A stretch of DNA of 60,000 nt, taken from positions 2,916,001 to 2,976,000 of the forward strand of contig OU612067.1 of the NCBI GenBank assembly GCA_914767715.1, written 5' to 3'. Position numbers and translations under genes: made by a program. The notes beneath the pieces were generated by a model. The model was not told where the DNA came from and did not search any database. It was given only the letters and a program-made list of their open reading frames with translations. Of this stretch, positions 21,929-33,799 are shown one piece after another. The DNA comes from Membranipora membranacea. Lineage: Eukaryota > Bryozoa > Gymnolaemata > Cheilostomatida > Membraniporidae. Numbering within the stretch: position 1 is the stretch's first letter; every line of letters starts with the position of its first letter.

Positions 21929-24900
21929 TCACAATATATCACTAACTACATACCATCCATTCCTTTCTGCCAACAAAACTAACCAAGCGTTGTACCACGC
22001 GCTGTTGGATACAAGCCACCTCTTGATCTCAATCATGAGCCCACTGTTTTTCCCGCTAGCTCGTGATATGGCTCTCACACTGGGTCGAATTAACGGCAGT
22101 TTGTGTGGATTCAACGTACTTTCAAGCTGAGCATTCATATAAATTGTTTCCCTTGGTATACAGACATCATTGATTAGAAAGTTCAACTCATGCATTTTCC
22201 TCACCATACAAAATGTGAGAATATCTCTAGAAAGAGATAATTGAACAATGTTGTTAACGATATGATTTGGCAATGATAGTAAGGATGGGCTGGGTCTTGT
22301 AACATACAATGATACAAACTGATACAATTCTTGCATCTCCAGCAACATCTCATATATTGTAAAGTTATTGTCAATAACCATAGTAAAGATTATTGTTAGA
22401 ATTTCAACTGGAAGGTCTAACAAGTTCTCATTAACGTCTTCTGAGGCCTGTACAGCTGGCATGGGGCTTCGGGGCGTTACTGCTGGCTGCACCCTTGCTA
22501 GAGGAGTCACATCAACCTTGCTCTCGGTCTGAAGTTGTATCTGGGGTGATCTTGTTATCACAGTTATAATATCAGCCAAATCTTGTCCAAGTGCGACGTA
22601 ATGTTCTCCGTTGTTTTCTGGTAAATGACCAAGGACAATATATGGTTCACTTGGTTCGAATACGTTTTGGCCATCAGGTCGTATCAGAATATTTGCTTCA
22701 GCTGTTGTAGAGGATAGAATGAGTATCTGTATACTCAGCATTTCTGCAAGTGCCTGGATCACGATATGGTCACCATATGTCCCATCTCTACCCATGGAAA
22801 CGAGGTAATCTGCTGGTGAGATGCTGGACAAATGATGATGCCAAATGTTACTTTGTTGTTGGGCCAAGAATGGGTGAGAAAGTAAATAGTTCACTACCTC
22901 AGAACGAAGTGATTCATGGTTTGACACATTTGAACTGAGTTGGAAAGCAACTGCATGGAAGAGGCAATTTCCGTCACCTATAGGGTCAAATATAACATTT
23001 AAACCATGCTCCGTTTCCAAGTTGTTGATCCGGTCATTATGATTTAGCGGTTTCATTAGCTCACTTGCAATTTGACTCTCTTGCTGTTTCTTCTGAGTGT
23101 AAGATGTGATGTCTTTCACTGAAAACCAAGAGCTCTTATGATGGCCTGCATCATCCTTGTACAATAGTTTGTACTTGTAGAAATCAAGCTTGCGTTCGAT
23201 CACAATGGCTTTTTGACACTTTTGTTTTGAGGTCACTCTGGACTTTTTAAAAGCTACCCTTACCAAGACTTTATCATAAATGTCATAAACAGGAGTTTTC
23301 AGTGTCTTTTCCTGTGCCTTTATCATACGTTTTGTGTCAACGCAAGTTGCCTGTCTAGCTCTCTGCTGAATTTCATTTGGGGTGAGAGAAGATCCACCAT
23401 ACTTTGACCTGCCAAAGAACACCTCAAATGGAGACTGATTCCCTAAAACACGTTTGCGTCGATCATTCACCAATTTAATATTGTCCTTCAATCCGTCAGC
23501 CCAGCACAAAGAGTTACCTTTAAGAATGTCAAATGCAAACACACTCTTCAGCGTTCTGTGACTCCTCTCAACCTTTCCTTGGGATTGCGGATGATAGGGA
23601 GAGCTCTGTATGTGTGTGATTTTCCTGATTTTCAAAAACTTGGTTACCTTCCCCTCAAATTCCTTTCCTCGATCATTTTGAACAATAAGAGGATCACCAT
23701 AAGTATCAAAGATATCCAACAGGGCAGCAGCCACCGACGAACTTGATTTACGCTGAAGAGGCCTTGCCCAACAAAATCGGCTCATGACATCAAGAACTGT
23801 CAGGATGTAGCGATACTCTTTGCCATCATTGGCCAGACAGGAATCAGAAGATTTATCAACCAAATCAATTTGAATCCTTTCCATAACCTGTTCAGCGGTG
23901 ATTGGCGTGAATGGTGCTTTATTTGTAAAGGGAGTACGCAATTGGGTCTTGATGGAAATGCTCCGCAGATTTTCTTGGATGTTACCCTCAGATTTTCCGG
24001 TGAATCTGCACAACCTTCGATGTATCTCTCTTGCCCCACAGCCTTTACCCTTGTAGAAGAGCTTTTTCGTTAGCTTCTCCAGTTTGTTTTTGGTAAGAAC
24101 TCTTCGACCATCTATAAGCAAAACCAAATTGCTTGATGGTTACATGTAACAAAATTAACTTAGACCAAAGAAGACTACACAATAACACCCCGATAAATCC
24201 CATCATTTTGGGTGTCAAATGTCACATGGAAGTTTGAGCTGTTACATTATAACAATCGATGATGCTCAGAGAAGGAAACCTTTGTTCAATTACCATTTTA
24301 ATAGGAGCTGTTCCCTCCCAAAGTAAAATAGGATAACTCATAACTATACTTTCTACATTCCACTTATGAATTAAATGTTATAGTAGAAAGTTAAACCATT
24401 CTCCCTGTTTAAACATAAACGAACCTTGATTACACACAGAAATGTACATGAACTACCACCTGAGAGCCCTGAATGTGTTTACTGTAGAGTTTGATCAATG
24501 GTGCAAAAACCTGTGTTCCTAGACATTAGTGTGTGCCATGTGAATATTAATTTTGTATTAACTGACCTATGAACAATACAGGGGGAGCCCCTTTCACTGT
24601 GTATCTGTGCCTGTTGCGATAAAATTTCCGTAGGACCGCCAACTGTTCTTTTGTCCTCTCGTTGACAGGAACATTGAACTTCTCTGTGATCATTGCGATC
24701 AAAAGATCATATTCTTCCCCGCTTAGTGTTTTGATGGATCTTGGCCCACGTGCAGATGTTCTGTGAGCTTCTATCAGAACCTAACAATTATATTGAATTA
24801 TTCAGTAGGTGTTTCAGCAACTCACTGCTCTCATCATGCACACATTTATGTCTCCGCAAATCCCTGAGTCAATCAAACATTCCGCGCTATTTTAAATCAC

Positions 24901-25225
24901 ATGTAGTGTTTAAGATATGTTTCCATAAAATTTAATGAATCCCCATATAGCCCCCACAAGCACTTACTGTACTTGCTAGATAATAAAGAGTGGCCAAGTA
25001 ATAACCCGTAAAAATTACATCATGGTATTTTGGGGTTAAACCAGTACTGAAGATCAGGATTACGGGTTACGTGTGATATGTTAGGACTGCTAAGTTCAGG
25101 CTTGCAGTAATATTTCACAACTGCATAGAAGTTAAATTAATGATCAATAGAATTTAAGTACTTACATAAAATATCGATCGATACCAGAGTAATCTCATAT
25201 TGCTGTGGTTGAGAATCAGCAAAAC
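21929..25225 (-). CDS. Ginger/KRBA2-like integrase fused to OTU protease domain, F-box-like tail
   Basis: Two certain exons, 24780-24567 and 24111-21929, join in phase (GAPPVLFI then DGRRVLTKNKLEK). A probable earlier exon, 25225-25166, keeps the frame and contains an ATG. Numbering below starts at the in-frame ATG at 24127 and is for orientation only. N-terminal helical region with KGCGAREIHRRL. Integrase core ~78-245 with D88 in RIQIDLVD, D152 in VQNDRGKEF and E187 in QSQGKVERSHRTLK, so a DD(34)E triad as in gypsy-like integrases. SH3-like C-terminal part ~278-342. OTU domain ~370-520 with D385 and C388 in GDGNCLFHA and H509 in GEHYVALG, all three catalytic positions intact. Then a Pro-rich linker and LDLPVEILTIIF, the L-P-x-E-I-L pattern of an F-box. 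No frameshift or internal stop in 727 codons. Role: transposition of the surrounding element; the OTU part may remove ubiquitin, which is inference. Upstream exons are uncertain. Confidence 0.85.
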
Positions 25226-27689
25226 CTACAAAAAATGATAGTTGATGATTGAAAGACAATTTCAAGCTGTTGATAGGCGATGAAAACCTTTACCAGTTGC
25301 CACTCTGTAGCCTAAAAATTTGACTCTGTGCACATATATATATATATATCACATAAATAAATTCATAAATATATAGGCATATTTATGTGATATTGGCGCT
25401 GGCTGACCATCATGTTATATTCCTTTATTACTATGGATAATAAGTAGGCTAAGGCTACAGCAGATCTTTTCAGCTCTTTTTATTTTATTTGTTGCACCCT
25501 CCCCTAGACCACTGAATAAGTAGTAGGCATCCCACTGTATGTCTAGGCGGAAGAGATAGATACTAGCTGACTAGATAGACAAATGCAGGTTACATTTTAA
25601 GAGGGTGATGGTGCTTTGGGTACCCAGGTATAGTTGAGCTGCAAAATTCTTCAATCTATTTCATTACTGAACAAGCAACGCACAATGTCTCAAATTAATT
25701 TATCTGCTGGCTGCTTAGCCTGTCTTGACAAGCTTTGTTGGAGGGTTTAACGATTCCCTATCGTTACACTTTCAGCTTAGGGGATTTATGACTTGGAATT
25801 TGACTGACGTAACTCAGACTATTGTCGATCAATATATAACTTTATTGACGAGCTTTTACTGAGATTACAACCATTACATCTATAAGAGATTAACACAAAC
25901 AATGACTAAATGACTATGTATGAACGCATTACACAGTTCTCAAAAAGTTAACTTAATACTCTTACTTTACAACTTTTATAATAAAGTGTTACTTCCAAAT
26001 GTAAAATAGTAAGGTGTCAAACGCATCAATCCTGATGCCAAATTAAGCATTTACACAATTCAAAGTGTATATAATATAATTAATCCTTGAATGAGGAATG
26101 CAGGTTACAATAAAATAATAAGGTTAATATTCGTACCTTTTGCCTTCTCTTCTTTAAACTTTCAAAAACTGTCTGAGTTAATTTGCTAATGAGCTGAGTG
26201 CACTGACTCTGGTTGTAAAGTAAGCGTTGCTGCCTTGGACAGCAATGGCTTTCTCAATAAAATTTAAGGTTTTTCACCTGAGTTATCTGAGGCAATTAAC
26301 CACAATCTTGATGACAAAACCAGATCAGACAGCAACAAAGTCACTATCAACTTGATATTGCATTCTTAGCCAGAGATCAATATTATACAGGCCTGCATAT
26401 TTGTGAGAAAGTAAGGGGGGTTGGCAGTATAATCTATCATTGTTGCCCACTGCGATGTAATGATGGCCTCCTGACATAGGCTCGCTGCTGTGATGAGTTT
26501 CATAGACAAAGTTTATCATGTGTGAGGACAAGGGGATACTCTTAGCTAATGTTCATTAAGTCTAACAAAATAAATTCAAAAATTTCTTTTCACCTTAAGG
26601 TCTGTCAACAAGAAGAAGATGCGTTCTCTTTGTTTGGAAATCTTCGCTTCTTATTGTATGCACTAAGATTTATATCAAAAATAATGGGGCAGGTACCAAC
26701 CATACAAAATTACAAACGCATTCAAAACTGAAGTGAGAATGGCGGCATCAGAGTAGAGTGCATCGTCAGCAGATTCATGCTGTTTTAAAATCCCTTTTAA
26801 AACTCTTCTTCTATTCAGCTTACTGACAAACGTAAAAAAATTACTTGCATAGAGGGATAGGAGACCTCCCTCTTTGCCTTAAAGTTATCGTGGGATGTTT
26901 GGGGCTATGAAAGCTTTTTCTAAAACTTGCTTTGAAATGTTGTTTGGGCAGACATAAGATGACTTAGACTTCAGAGGGTTCAGAGATATCCCTGATTCAG
27001 AGTGGTTCAAAGCACATATCTTCAGGCGACAAACAGCAATATGCTAGAATAAACCGGAAAAATTTAAATTTTTTGAGGATGATATTTTCTCAGACCTATG
27101 CTATAGAAAATAAACTATTTTCACATTTAATTGAAATTCAGTTGTCTATATATATGGCGGGTTACAAAACTGAGAGCGACAAGCTCAAAATCTTGTTCAA
27201 AGTTGCTCTCTGGATTGCAGTGTGATAAAAACACCATGGCTTTTACTCAATGCAATGTCGTAAAATCACCACCAGCTGTTGTACGCGAATGGTTCATATG
27301 GTACCTGTTAAGGTTATATTATCATAAAGTCTATATGGAAAATAAAAAGTTGAATTTTGGGAATGACGTAAATTACTTATTCTATATTTATAAAGGGAAA
27401 TTCATAAAGAGAGGGAGCAACTTATGCATAAATTATTTAACATTTTTCCCAATTTCTGATATTTTAAGTAGCGCAAACAACCTCTCAACAACTTTTGAGC
27501 ATAGCCTATATCAAACATGAGAGTATATTTCAGGCTTGACATATATGCAGATACTCACCTTACTTGTGCTAAATTTTGATAAGCATCCTGTATGAGGCAG
27601 CAGCAATGAGTTCTGAAGGAACAATTTCTATCGTGATTCTAGGATTTCAAATTTTTTCTCTTATACGACTTGGTACACTATCTTCAATA
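25226..27689 (-). other. interior of Ginger-type element with unplaced minus-strand exons
   Basis: Coding-looking minus-strand pieces that I could not join. 27237-27127: ATG, SHCNPESNFEQDFELVALSF, then a possible donor GTAACC. 26822-26701: acceptor TTTGTCAG, then RVLKGILKQ and SADDALYSDAAILTSV. 26540-26325: SSEPMSGGHHYIAVGNN, which resembles the HYVALG end of the OTU domain in the main frame. About 26245-26140: QSQCTQLISKLTQ to a GTACGA donor. They may be 5' exons of the integrase gene, a second element-encoded protein, or decayed sequence. Confidence 0.35.
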
Positions 27690-27972
27690 TTTCAACTTCC
27701 ACAGTGTTTTGAAATTTGTATGCTCCTGTCCACTAATCACAGCAAATCGTATTCATCGATTTGCATCTAACGAGGAGACAACTCGGCGTTTTTGTTGAGT
27801 TGCGACATTTGCGACGTTAGTGGGTTCGAGCTAATGCGACGTTTAAAAAATTGCGACGTTTGTGGGTTTGCGACGTTTAAAAAACCCTTCGTTGCGACGT
27901 TTTTGGGATTGCGACGTTAGTGGAACGCTAGATTGCGACGTTTTGACGTTTGCGACGTTTGTGGGTTCTACA
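27690..27972. repeat. right terminal inverted repeat with TTGCGACGT array
   Basis: Inverted counterpart of 21016-21275. It shows repeated TTGCGACGTT and GTGGGTT motifs and ends GGGTTCTACA. The subterminal CTCCTGTCCACTAATCA matches the left end inverted. Confidence 0.88.
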
Positions 27973-28128
27973 AGGGCATAGCAGCTACTTTAGAAAGTCC
28001 TGCACAAGAAATTTGATCTGCAATACTGATCCATGTTCTACTAATGGCTAACTTCTTGGCTGTGTCATCAGCTGGCTAGGCTTATTGAATGAGTTAGTTT
28101 TATCTGTCTAGGTATGTATACAGGAAAA

Positions 28129-28325
28129 GGAATGTATACCTGTATGCATATACAAGGAATGTATACCTGTATGCATATACAAGGAATGTATACCTGTATG
28201 CATATACAAGGAATGTATACCTGTATGCATATACAAGGAATGTATACCTATATGCATATACAAGGAATGTATACCTGTATGCATATACAAGGAATGTATA
28301 CCTATATGCATATACAAGGAATGTA
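28129..28325. repeat. 27-bp minisatellite, about 7.3 copies
   Basis: Unit GGAATGTATACC then TGTATGCATATACAA, nearly identical in all copies (only T/C and A/G changes). Each unit contains the palindromes GTATAC and ATGCAT. Because the unit is a multiple of three without stops, both strands appear open as 9-residue repeats; this is a consequence of the repeat, not evidence of a gene. Confidence 0.92.
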
Positions 28326-28712
28326 AGTCTTACCCTCTTTCCGTATGTGCACCAATCAATGAAGGTTGGTTAACCTTGCACGGTAGCGTTTAGATTAGAT
28401 CAATCCAGATGTGCTTGAGTTCTCAAACTGAAAAGACACCCCGTCCGAACTGGATAAAATTTTGCAATGCTATTAGGTCAATTTGGGTCAGTTTGTGAGA
28501 CTCATATCTTTGAGTGTATTCGCAAGCAGTGTGCGTCTTACCTGTGTATATTGCTTCTGATTCATTTTGTTCCCATAAAATCACATAAAAGGTTTATTTC
28601 CAACGCAATGTTAGCGTTTTAATTATTTTAATTATTCAACATCCTTTGTTACTGAGTCAAGTTGATCAGGTCCACCCACTAACTAACTTTTTTGTGCATT
28701 AAGTTAGAAACT

Positions 28713-29103
28713 CGGTCAGATTGGCTCAGTGGTAAGTGCGTCTGCCAGTTGACCAGCCGGGTGTGATTTAGAATCGCATCCGGTACCAAGACAAGTCATT
28801 TCGTTTTTGAATGATCACACAGGATCAGGACTTAAAATAATGGAGGTATTCTATATGTACAACAGCAGCATGCATGCAGATAAAAGAACCCTCCTGTATG
28901 GTATATCTCTATACAGGAGGACGCTGTCACCAACTACTGCAGCTCCGGCCTTGTAGGGATATTCTTCACGCTGGGTGAAGGCTGAAGAGTTGCACTAATG
29001 ACTCGGAAACCTATTTGTCACTGGAAAAACACTTCCAAAGCCAGCACATCAGTGTCAGTCATTGTCAACCCTGACAGACAGGAATATTATTATTATTATT
29101 ATT
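28713..29103 (+). mobile_element. tRNA-derived SINE with target-site duplication
   Basis: A-box-like TTGGCTCAGTGG at 28721-28732 and a B-box-like GATTTAGAATCGC at 28765-28777, a tRNA-unrelated body of about 300 bases, and a 3' tail of ATT repeats (29082-29103). It is flanked by AGTTAGAAACT (28702-28712) and AGTTAAAAACT (29104-29114), an 11-base duplication with one mismatch. These are the standard hallmarks of a SINE moved by LINE machinery. Confidence 0.78.
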
Positions 29104-29114
29104 AGTTAAAAACT

Positions 29115-30060
29115 TAAAATTTATAACATTTAAATAGTAACTCATATGGATGATAAAATTGGAATATTATAATTATTCACATCATTTACGTTAAAAAATA
29201 TCTTGTATTGCTTAGATAAATACATATTAATCAGGCCTATTAGTACTGGAGCCGAATCAAGGACACACTAATATTATGGTGAAACGTTAAACTTCACTAA
29301 TAAACCTAAAACGCTGTTGGTAGCTGTATAATTTCTTTTGATGTCAACATGACTGTGTTGTGAATGTGGAAGAGGTGTTGAAATGGGGCACATGAATATA
29401 GGGTGCTTCACACACCGTGAAAATATAAATTTTCAAGTACTTGATTAATCTCCCGCAGCGCAGTGATACAGGAGATGTTACTGGTGCTTTTGAAGTCATG
29501 ACTAAGCTGTTGTGGAATTCTCCATTCAGGAAAAAATGATGTATTGCAGCAATAACAAATATAAAATTATGGCTTCCTTGTGGGTTTGCAATCACCTGCC
29601 TCATCATAGATTTTAGCAGAATCTCTAGCTATCAGGGGTTATTGATATGCGATAAAATTCATGAACAGATGGCCTGCCAAGTAATACAGAAGGAAATAAC
29701 AGGGCCAACCAAAAAACACTATTTCCTCTTGTAACCAAGATTTTCATCTAATAATCATGAAAAACTTGTCCCAATAAAATGTAAATACACACATCATATA
29801 CTGTGAGCTTACACAAATGAATAAGCAGTTTTAACAATTTCACAATGAAGAATTATTGAGATTTGAAAATTTACTAAATTTATAGTAAATTTTTGATGTA
29901 AATAAAGAATATAATTGATCGAAAAATACTGTGATGATATGGTCTTCACTCGAGCTGGAGATTTTATATTTGGCAAATGATTGATTCTGTAACCAAAGGA
30001 GTTCCTCGTTCATATTCATAAGCTACCATCCAAACAGCTTGTGTAAGATAGACACAGCTA
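29115..30060. other. 5' flank of collagen-like gene A, no gene seen
   Basis: No supported exon. The sequence is AT-rich; the segment just before 30061 must hold the promoter and 5' UTR of the downstream gene, but I see no convincing core element. Confidence 0.4.
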
Positions 30061-32647
30061 ATGACTAGAGTACATCTAACTTTAAAATGTAGCCAGACAA
30101 AGAAATTCCGTCAAAAGGAGATGGTAGGAAACCTTGTAACGCATGTCGGAGATTTCAAATCTCTGGTGTTATGCGCTGCTTTGACTGTCTGTGCATACAT
30201 GATCAATGACCTGAGAATGAGACAAGAAGTAGGTTCTATGAAGAGTGAACCAGATCAAAAGGTAAGTTCTCTTCTATCTTTACCGGTCTAGTCTGCTTCA
30301 AAGTTATCAAACACTAAGAATTAAAAATTAATGTTCAAAAAGAGAGTAAACAAAAGTGTGGGTCCACCTTCCAGTCTGGGACCTGGGACTAAGTGATGAC
30401 CAATGTTTGATTGCTTATTATACCCATGTTTTAAGTCCAAAATTAGAAAATTTAAGTATGATTTTAATGAAAGTTTAAAATGTCTATCCTCAAAGTATTA
30501 TCGTAATGGTGTCACTTAATTTTGCAAAATTATGTGAAATGTTCATCACTAAGTTTTCATTCCCTTGATGATATGCAGAAGTTTTTTAGATGAAACTATC
30601 CTGTAGTATTAGCTTGGTGTCTCTAGGGTAGCCTCAGAACTCTGATCAGTCTATGAATGTCAGATAACAAAGGCTATAAAATATCTCAACCATTGATTTT
30701 GGTCAATGGTTGGCTGGAGTGTTACCATCATTATAAGGTTTGAATTTAATATTCAGGCTCCAAATTCTTCATTGAAAGTTATGTTTAGATTCTAACTAAC
30801 TTAAAAATATGTTGTTCATTTTCTTCTAAAATTCCCCAACCAAAAACTTTCACCCTGGAAAACCAATTTTGATAGACAACAAACTCGGCTCAAAAATCTT
30901 CACTAAACTTTCTATATCTAAAAGTTTATTTTCTACATGAGGGAGAAGATGATCTGTAAATTTTAGTTCTACTGTGTCAAAAGCATTTCAAGATTCTAAA
31001 TGCGATGCCTTCACTAAAACTGTTTTGAAGTTGTTCCATTATCATATTTATTGCATCAGTTGTGTTGCATCTTAAAGCCAAATTGATAAATTGTTAGTGA
31101 ATTTTTGCACTCCAAATTCTCTTTGTATCCCATTGAGAGGAGTTTTTCTAAAATTTACAATGTTCAATGCAGAATTGAAGCGGGTCTGTAATTGTACCAC
31201 CTTGTTTCTATCTTGTTCCGCATTTCCATCTCTGTAACTAATTAATGGTCAAAAACTTTCCAACTGATTAACTAACCAAGCAACGAGCAAACTTTCATCC
31301 AAACGATCAACCGAACGATGACACAACCACACAGTCAAACAACTAAACAGTCAAACAACTAAACAGTCATCTAATTCTGGACAACCAGTAAATGCACCAA
31401 CTTATTTTCTTATTTAATAAAGATTGTGAAGCGACAAATAGGATTACCAGGGAGATTTAATCCTCAACAGACAATTAAGTTGAAAAAGGTTTCAGAAAAT
31501 CAAGTGCCATACAAACATTGCAACAAATAATAAATATTGTTTTCTACTTTTGAGAGTTATATTTAATTCACAGCTTATTTTTGGCACCAGACTTATGGTT
31601 GATAGGGTTCAAAATTTATTCACAGTGACCGATATTATATCACACATAAATTCTAATTGTTGTTTTGTAGGTGGCACTAGCTATACGGCTTGGGGAATGC
31701 GTCGGTGTCCATCTCAGGGAAGTTCAATTTACAGAGGTAGGAATTATTTACTTTTTGTAAATTTTAAACTTGTTCAATTCTCTCTTCTCTTTACCCTAAC
31801 GATTGCGTTGCGGAGTCATAGACCATGGTCAGGAATGGCTACAGCACTGGGAATCAGACGAGGGCCTCACAATCTTAACCTTTGAGCCACTCTTGACTTT
31901 GTTATGAAAAGTGATTAGTCACCTGACATCTGGACAGATCTGTGACTTGGTACAACACTACAACACTGTGATCCATAGCAACACAATAAACTTATTTATT
32001 TCAGGCTTCATGGCCAGAGCAAAAAATGGAGGTTCCAATCCACTCTGCTTACCTCTCTACTCAGAATCAGCCTCGGTTATTTTGGAGAGACCCGGCACAG
32101 CTAATTCCAGGTCAACAACAGGAATTGGACCTCTGAGCAGTGGCCAAAGTGCTAGTCCAGTGTTATACTGTTATCTCTGCTATATAGAGAATAAACAGTT
32201 TAGCGTAAGTTAAAACATAAAGATAAAGTTGTTAACATTTGTTCGGACTAATTTAAACCGGTATTTATAAGATTAAACAATTTTTTGATTATCAATCTCT
32301 GTAGACGATGGATGCTGATATCCAAAACTTTGGTCAGATGAGACAAAAATTAAGTTAGTAACCTCTTATCTATATCTTTGTTTAGAGTTTAAATAACTTA
32401 TCTTCTTGTGTACTAGGTGATGGTGCCAGGCAGATCTGTTTGCCCACTTAATACGGAGACGCAGTACTCAGGCTGGCTGATGTCAGCAGGAAATAGTTCG
32501 ACAAATCATATATGTGTCGGCTCCCAGTCTGATATCAGCTCAAATTCTACTCTGATTTCAGCTCTGTTAAGCTCTACTAACATTGCACAATTTGGAATTT
32601 CATACACTCCTTCCCAAAGAATGCCTTGCGCTGCTTGTGCCAAATAA
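30061..32647 (+). CDS. short-chain collagen C4-like paralogue A, lacking its Gly-X-Y exon
   Basis: Exon 1 30061-30261: cytoplasmic start, a membrane span (LVLCAALTVCAYMI), then DLRMRQEVGSMKSEPDQK. Exon 2 begins at 31423: IVKRQIGLPGRFNPQQ. Exon 31671-31736: GTSYTAWGMRRCPSQGSSIY. Exon 32005-32204: GFMARAKNGGSNPLCLP to PVLYCYLCYIENKQFS. Exon 32417-32647: VMVPGRSVCP to MPCAACAK and TAA. The last three exons match paralogue B in phase, and two match it exactly in length (66 and 231). They form the C-terminal Cys-containing domain of short-chain collagen C4. No collagenous exon equivalent to B exon 3 is present. No GT donor in exon 2 has the phase needed to join the next exon, so the model is broken there: either an unseen exon exists or the gene is decayed. 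Otherwise the frames are open, so it may be recently compromised. A type II membrane protein is predicted. Confidence 0.72.
30840..31210 (-). pseudogene. decayed LINE reverse transcriptase fragment
   Basis: In intron 1 of collagen-like gene A, on the minus strand, interrupted frames give QFGFRCNTTDAINMIMEQLQ, the conserved reverse transcriptase region usually reading QFGFR-x5-DA, and further on AFDTVELKF. Stops and shifts are frequent. Non-LTR retrotransposon debris. Confidence 0.6.
31838..31895 (-). repeat. tRNA-like SINE remnant
   Basis: Minus strand AGTGGCTCAAAGGTTAAGA resembles an A box and GTCTGATTCCC resembles a B box at suitable spacing. It is short and decayed, and lies in an intron of collagen-like gene A. 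It is not a functional tRNA. Confidence 0.45.
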
Positions 32648-33732
32648 GCAAATTTTTCATACCTGTACCCTATAGTTGTGAGGATGCTTTAATGAAAATG
32701 AAATAAAATGTTGCACTTCAAACAAGTTTGGTCTAAAGGACCTAGTGTAGTTGAGTGCAAACGGCTGACTTAATGCGCTGAGCCCAAGAGGCAATCTTTT
32801 ACACTAGTTGCTGCCTTCACCTTGCATATGAATAGCCATGTGTAGTTACAATGACCCCATGTGTTGTTACCATTCAAGGCATGTTGTCTGAAACAGAAAC
32901 AACATGTCTTAAGGTATAGTAAACGGGACAAACCAATTATGATGTTTTATTTATATCATTGGAAGGCTCTCAACACCAGGATCCAAAAAGATTTACCTAT
33001 ACTTGCGTCACATCATATGACGCGATGTCAAAGCCATCATAAACCCTGAAGATGGAATCATGTTTATATAGGGTATATTTTTATCGATTTTGTAAATTGG
33101 GACATCATAACTATATTTTAGTAAAAATAGGTATGCACAAACCACGAATCAGCTGAAACTGGCCATTTGGAGGTATTAAAAATTGGTCATCCCACTATGA
33201 CAAGGTGTAACCTGCTAAGATTAGACATCTGATAATTCACCTTGGACACTATGTGGGAAGAATAATCCCTCCCTAGAAAACATCTTTTTTGGGACAAAAC
33301 ATTATTACTGTTCCGACATGATAGCTGCAGAAGTTATCCCGATGTCTTGACATGATCAAACACATATTGTGAGAGCGGCTTGAAAATATTAAAGTTGCTC
33401 TCCAAACACATCTAGTAATAAACTTGTAACTTAAAATGCTATTTTTGCAGAAATTTGCAATTTTTTGACAATGCCCCAAAAAGGTCACAAAGACTGTACG
33501 TTGTATAAATATTAAAAGTTAAATAACTTATACATATACTGCAAAGAGATCCCAATATCAGTGCGGTTGATAATTAGGGTTGTAGAACCTATGGTTTTTT
33601 TTAACCCTTTGGTAAATTAATTAGATATGTGGAGTACAGTCTTGTCTCATGAACTGAAATACCTTTATTATATTGAAATATCTAGAGCCTCTGCTAGTCA
33701 AGCAATGCCATTCAATGGTTTCCAACCCTCAT
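32648..33732. other. intergenic between collagen-like genes, no gene seen
   Basis: No supported exon. The 3' UTR of gene A begins here; a possible AATAAA is at 32701-32706 (GAAATAAAATG), about 55 bases after the stop. Confidence 0.45.
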
Positions 33733-33760
33733 CAATGAACTCCCTCTTGGAAGTTCATTG
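33733..33760. repeat. second copy of the CAATGAACTCCCTC hairpin motif
   Basis: CAATGAACTCCCTCTTGG followed by AAGTTCATTG, with 9-base arms. The first 14 bases are identical to the perfect hairpin at 6833-6864. Confidence 0.6.
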
Positions 33761-33799
33761 CCCTCATGCTTATCCTCCCCCTGTCGACTGAGGATGCTC

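Larger units (their letters stand above)
21016..27972 (-). mobile_element. Ginger-type DNA transposon, complete, 6,957 bp
   Basis: Ends are TGTAGAACCC and its reverse complement, matching the TGTNR termini known for Ginger elements. They are flanked by a perfect 5-base duplication AGGGC (Ginger1 is usually described with 4). Terminal inverted repeats run about 260-280 bases (21016-21275 and about 27690-27972) and consist mostly of spaced ACGTCGCAA copies. The interior encodes, on the minus strand, a KRBA2/Ginger-like integrase fused to OTU and F-box-like regions. Intact target duplication, matching ends and a long open frame suggest recent insertion. This reading does not depend on database search; a homology search should place it in the cut-and-paste families with gypsy-like integrase. 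Confidence 0.85.

Noticed and set aside
27131-27520. 129-codon plus-strand frame inside the Ginger-type element
   Set aside because: No recognisable domain; the opposite strand in the same place gives a more convincing exon-like peptide consistent with the element's orientation.
28108-28326. Overlapping 70-codon open frames on both strands with 9-residue repeats (MHIQGMYTC type)
   Set aside because: They follow from a stop-free 27-bp minisatellite; both strands being open at once, without splice or start context, argues against a protein.
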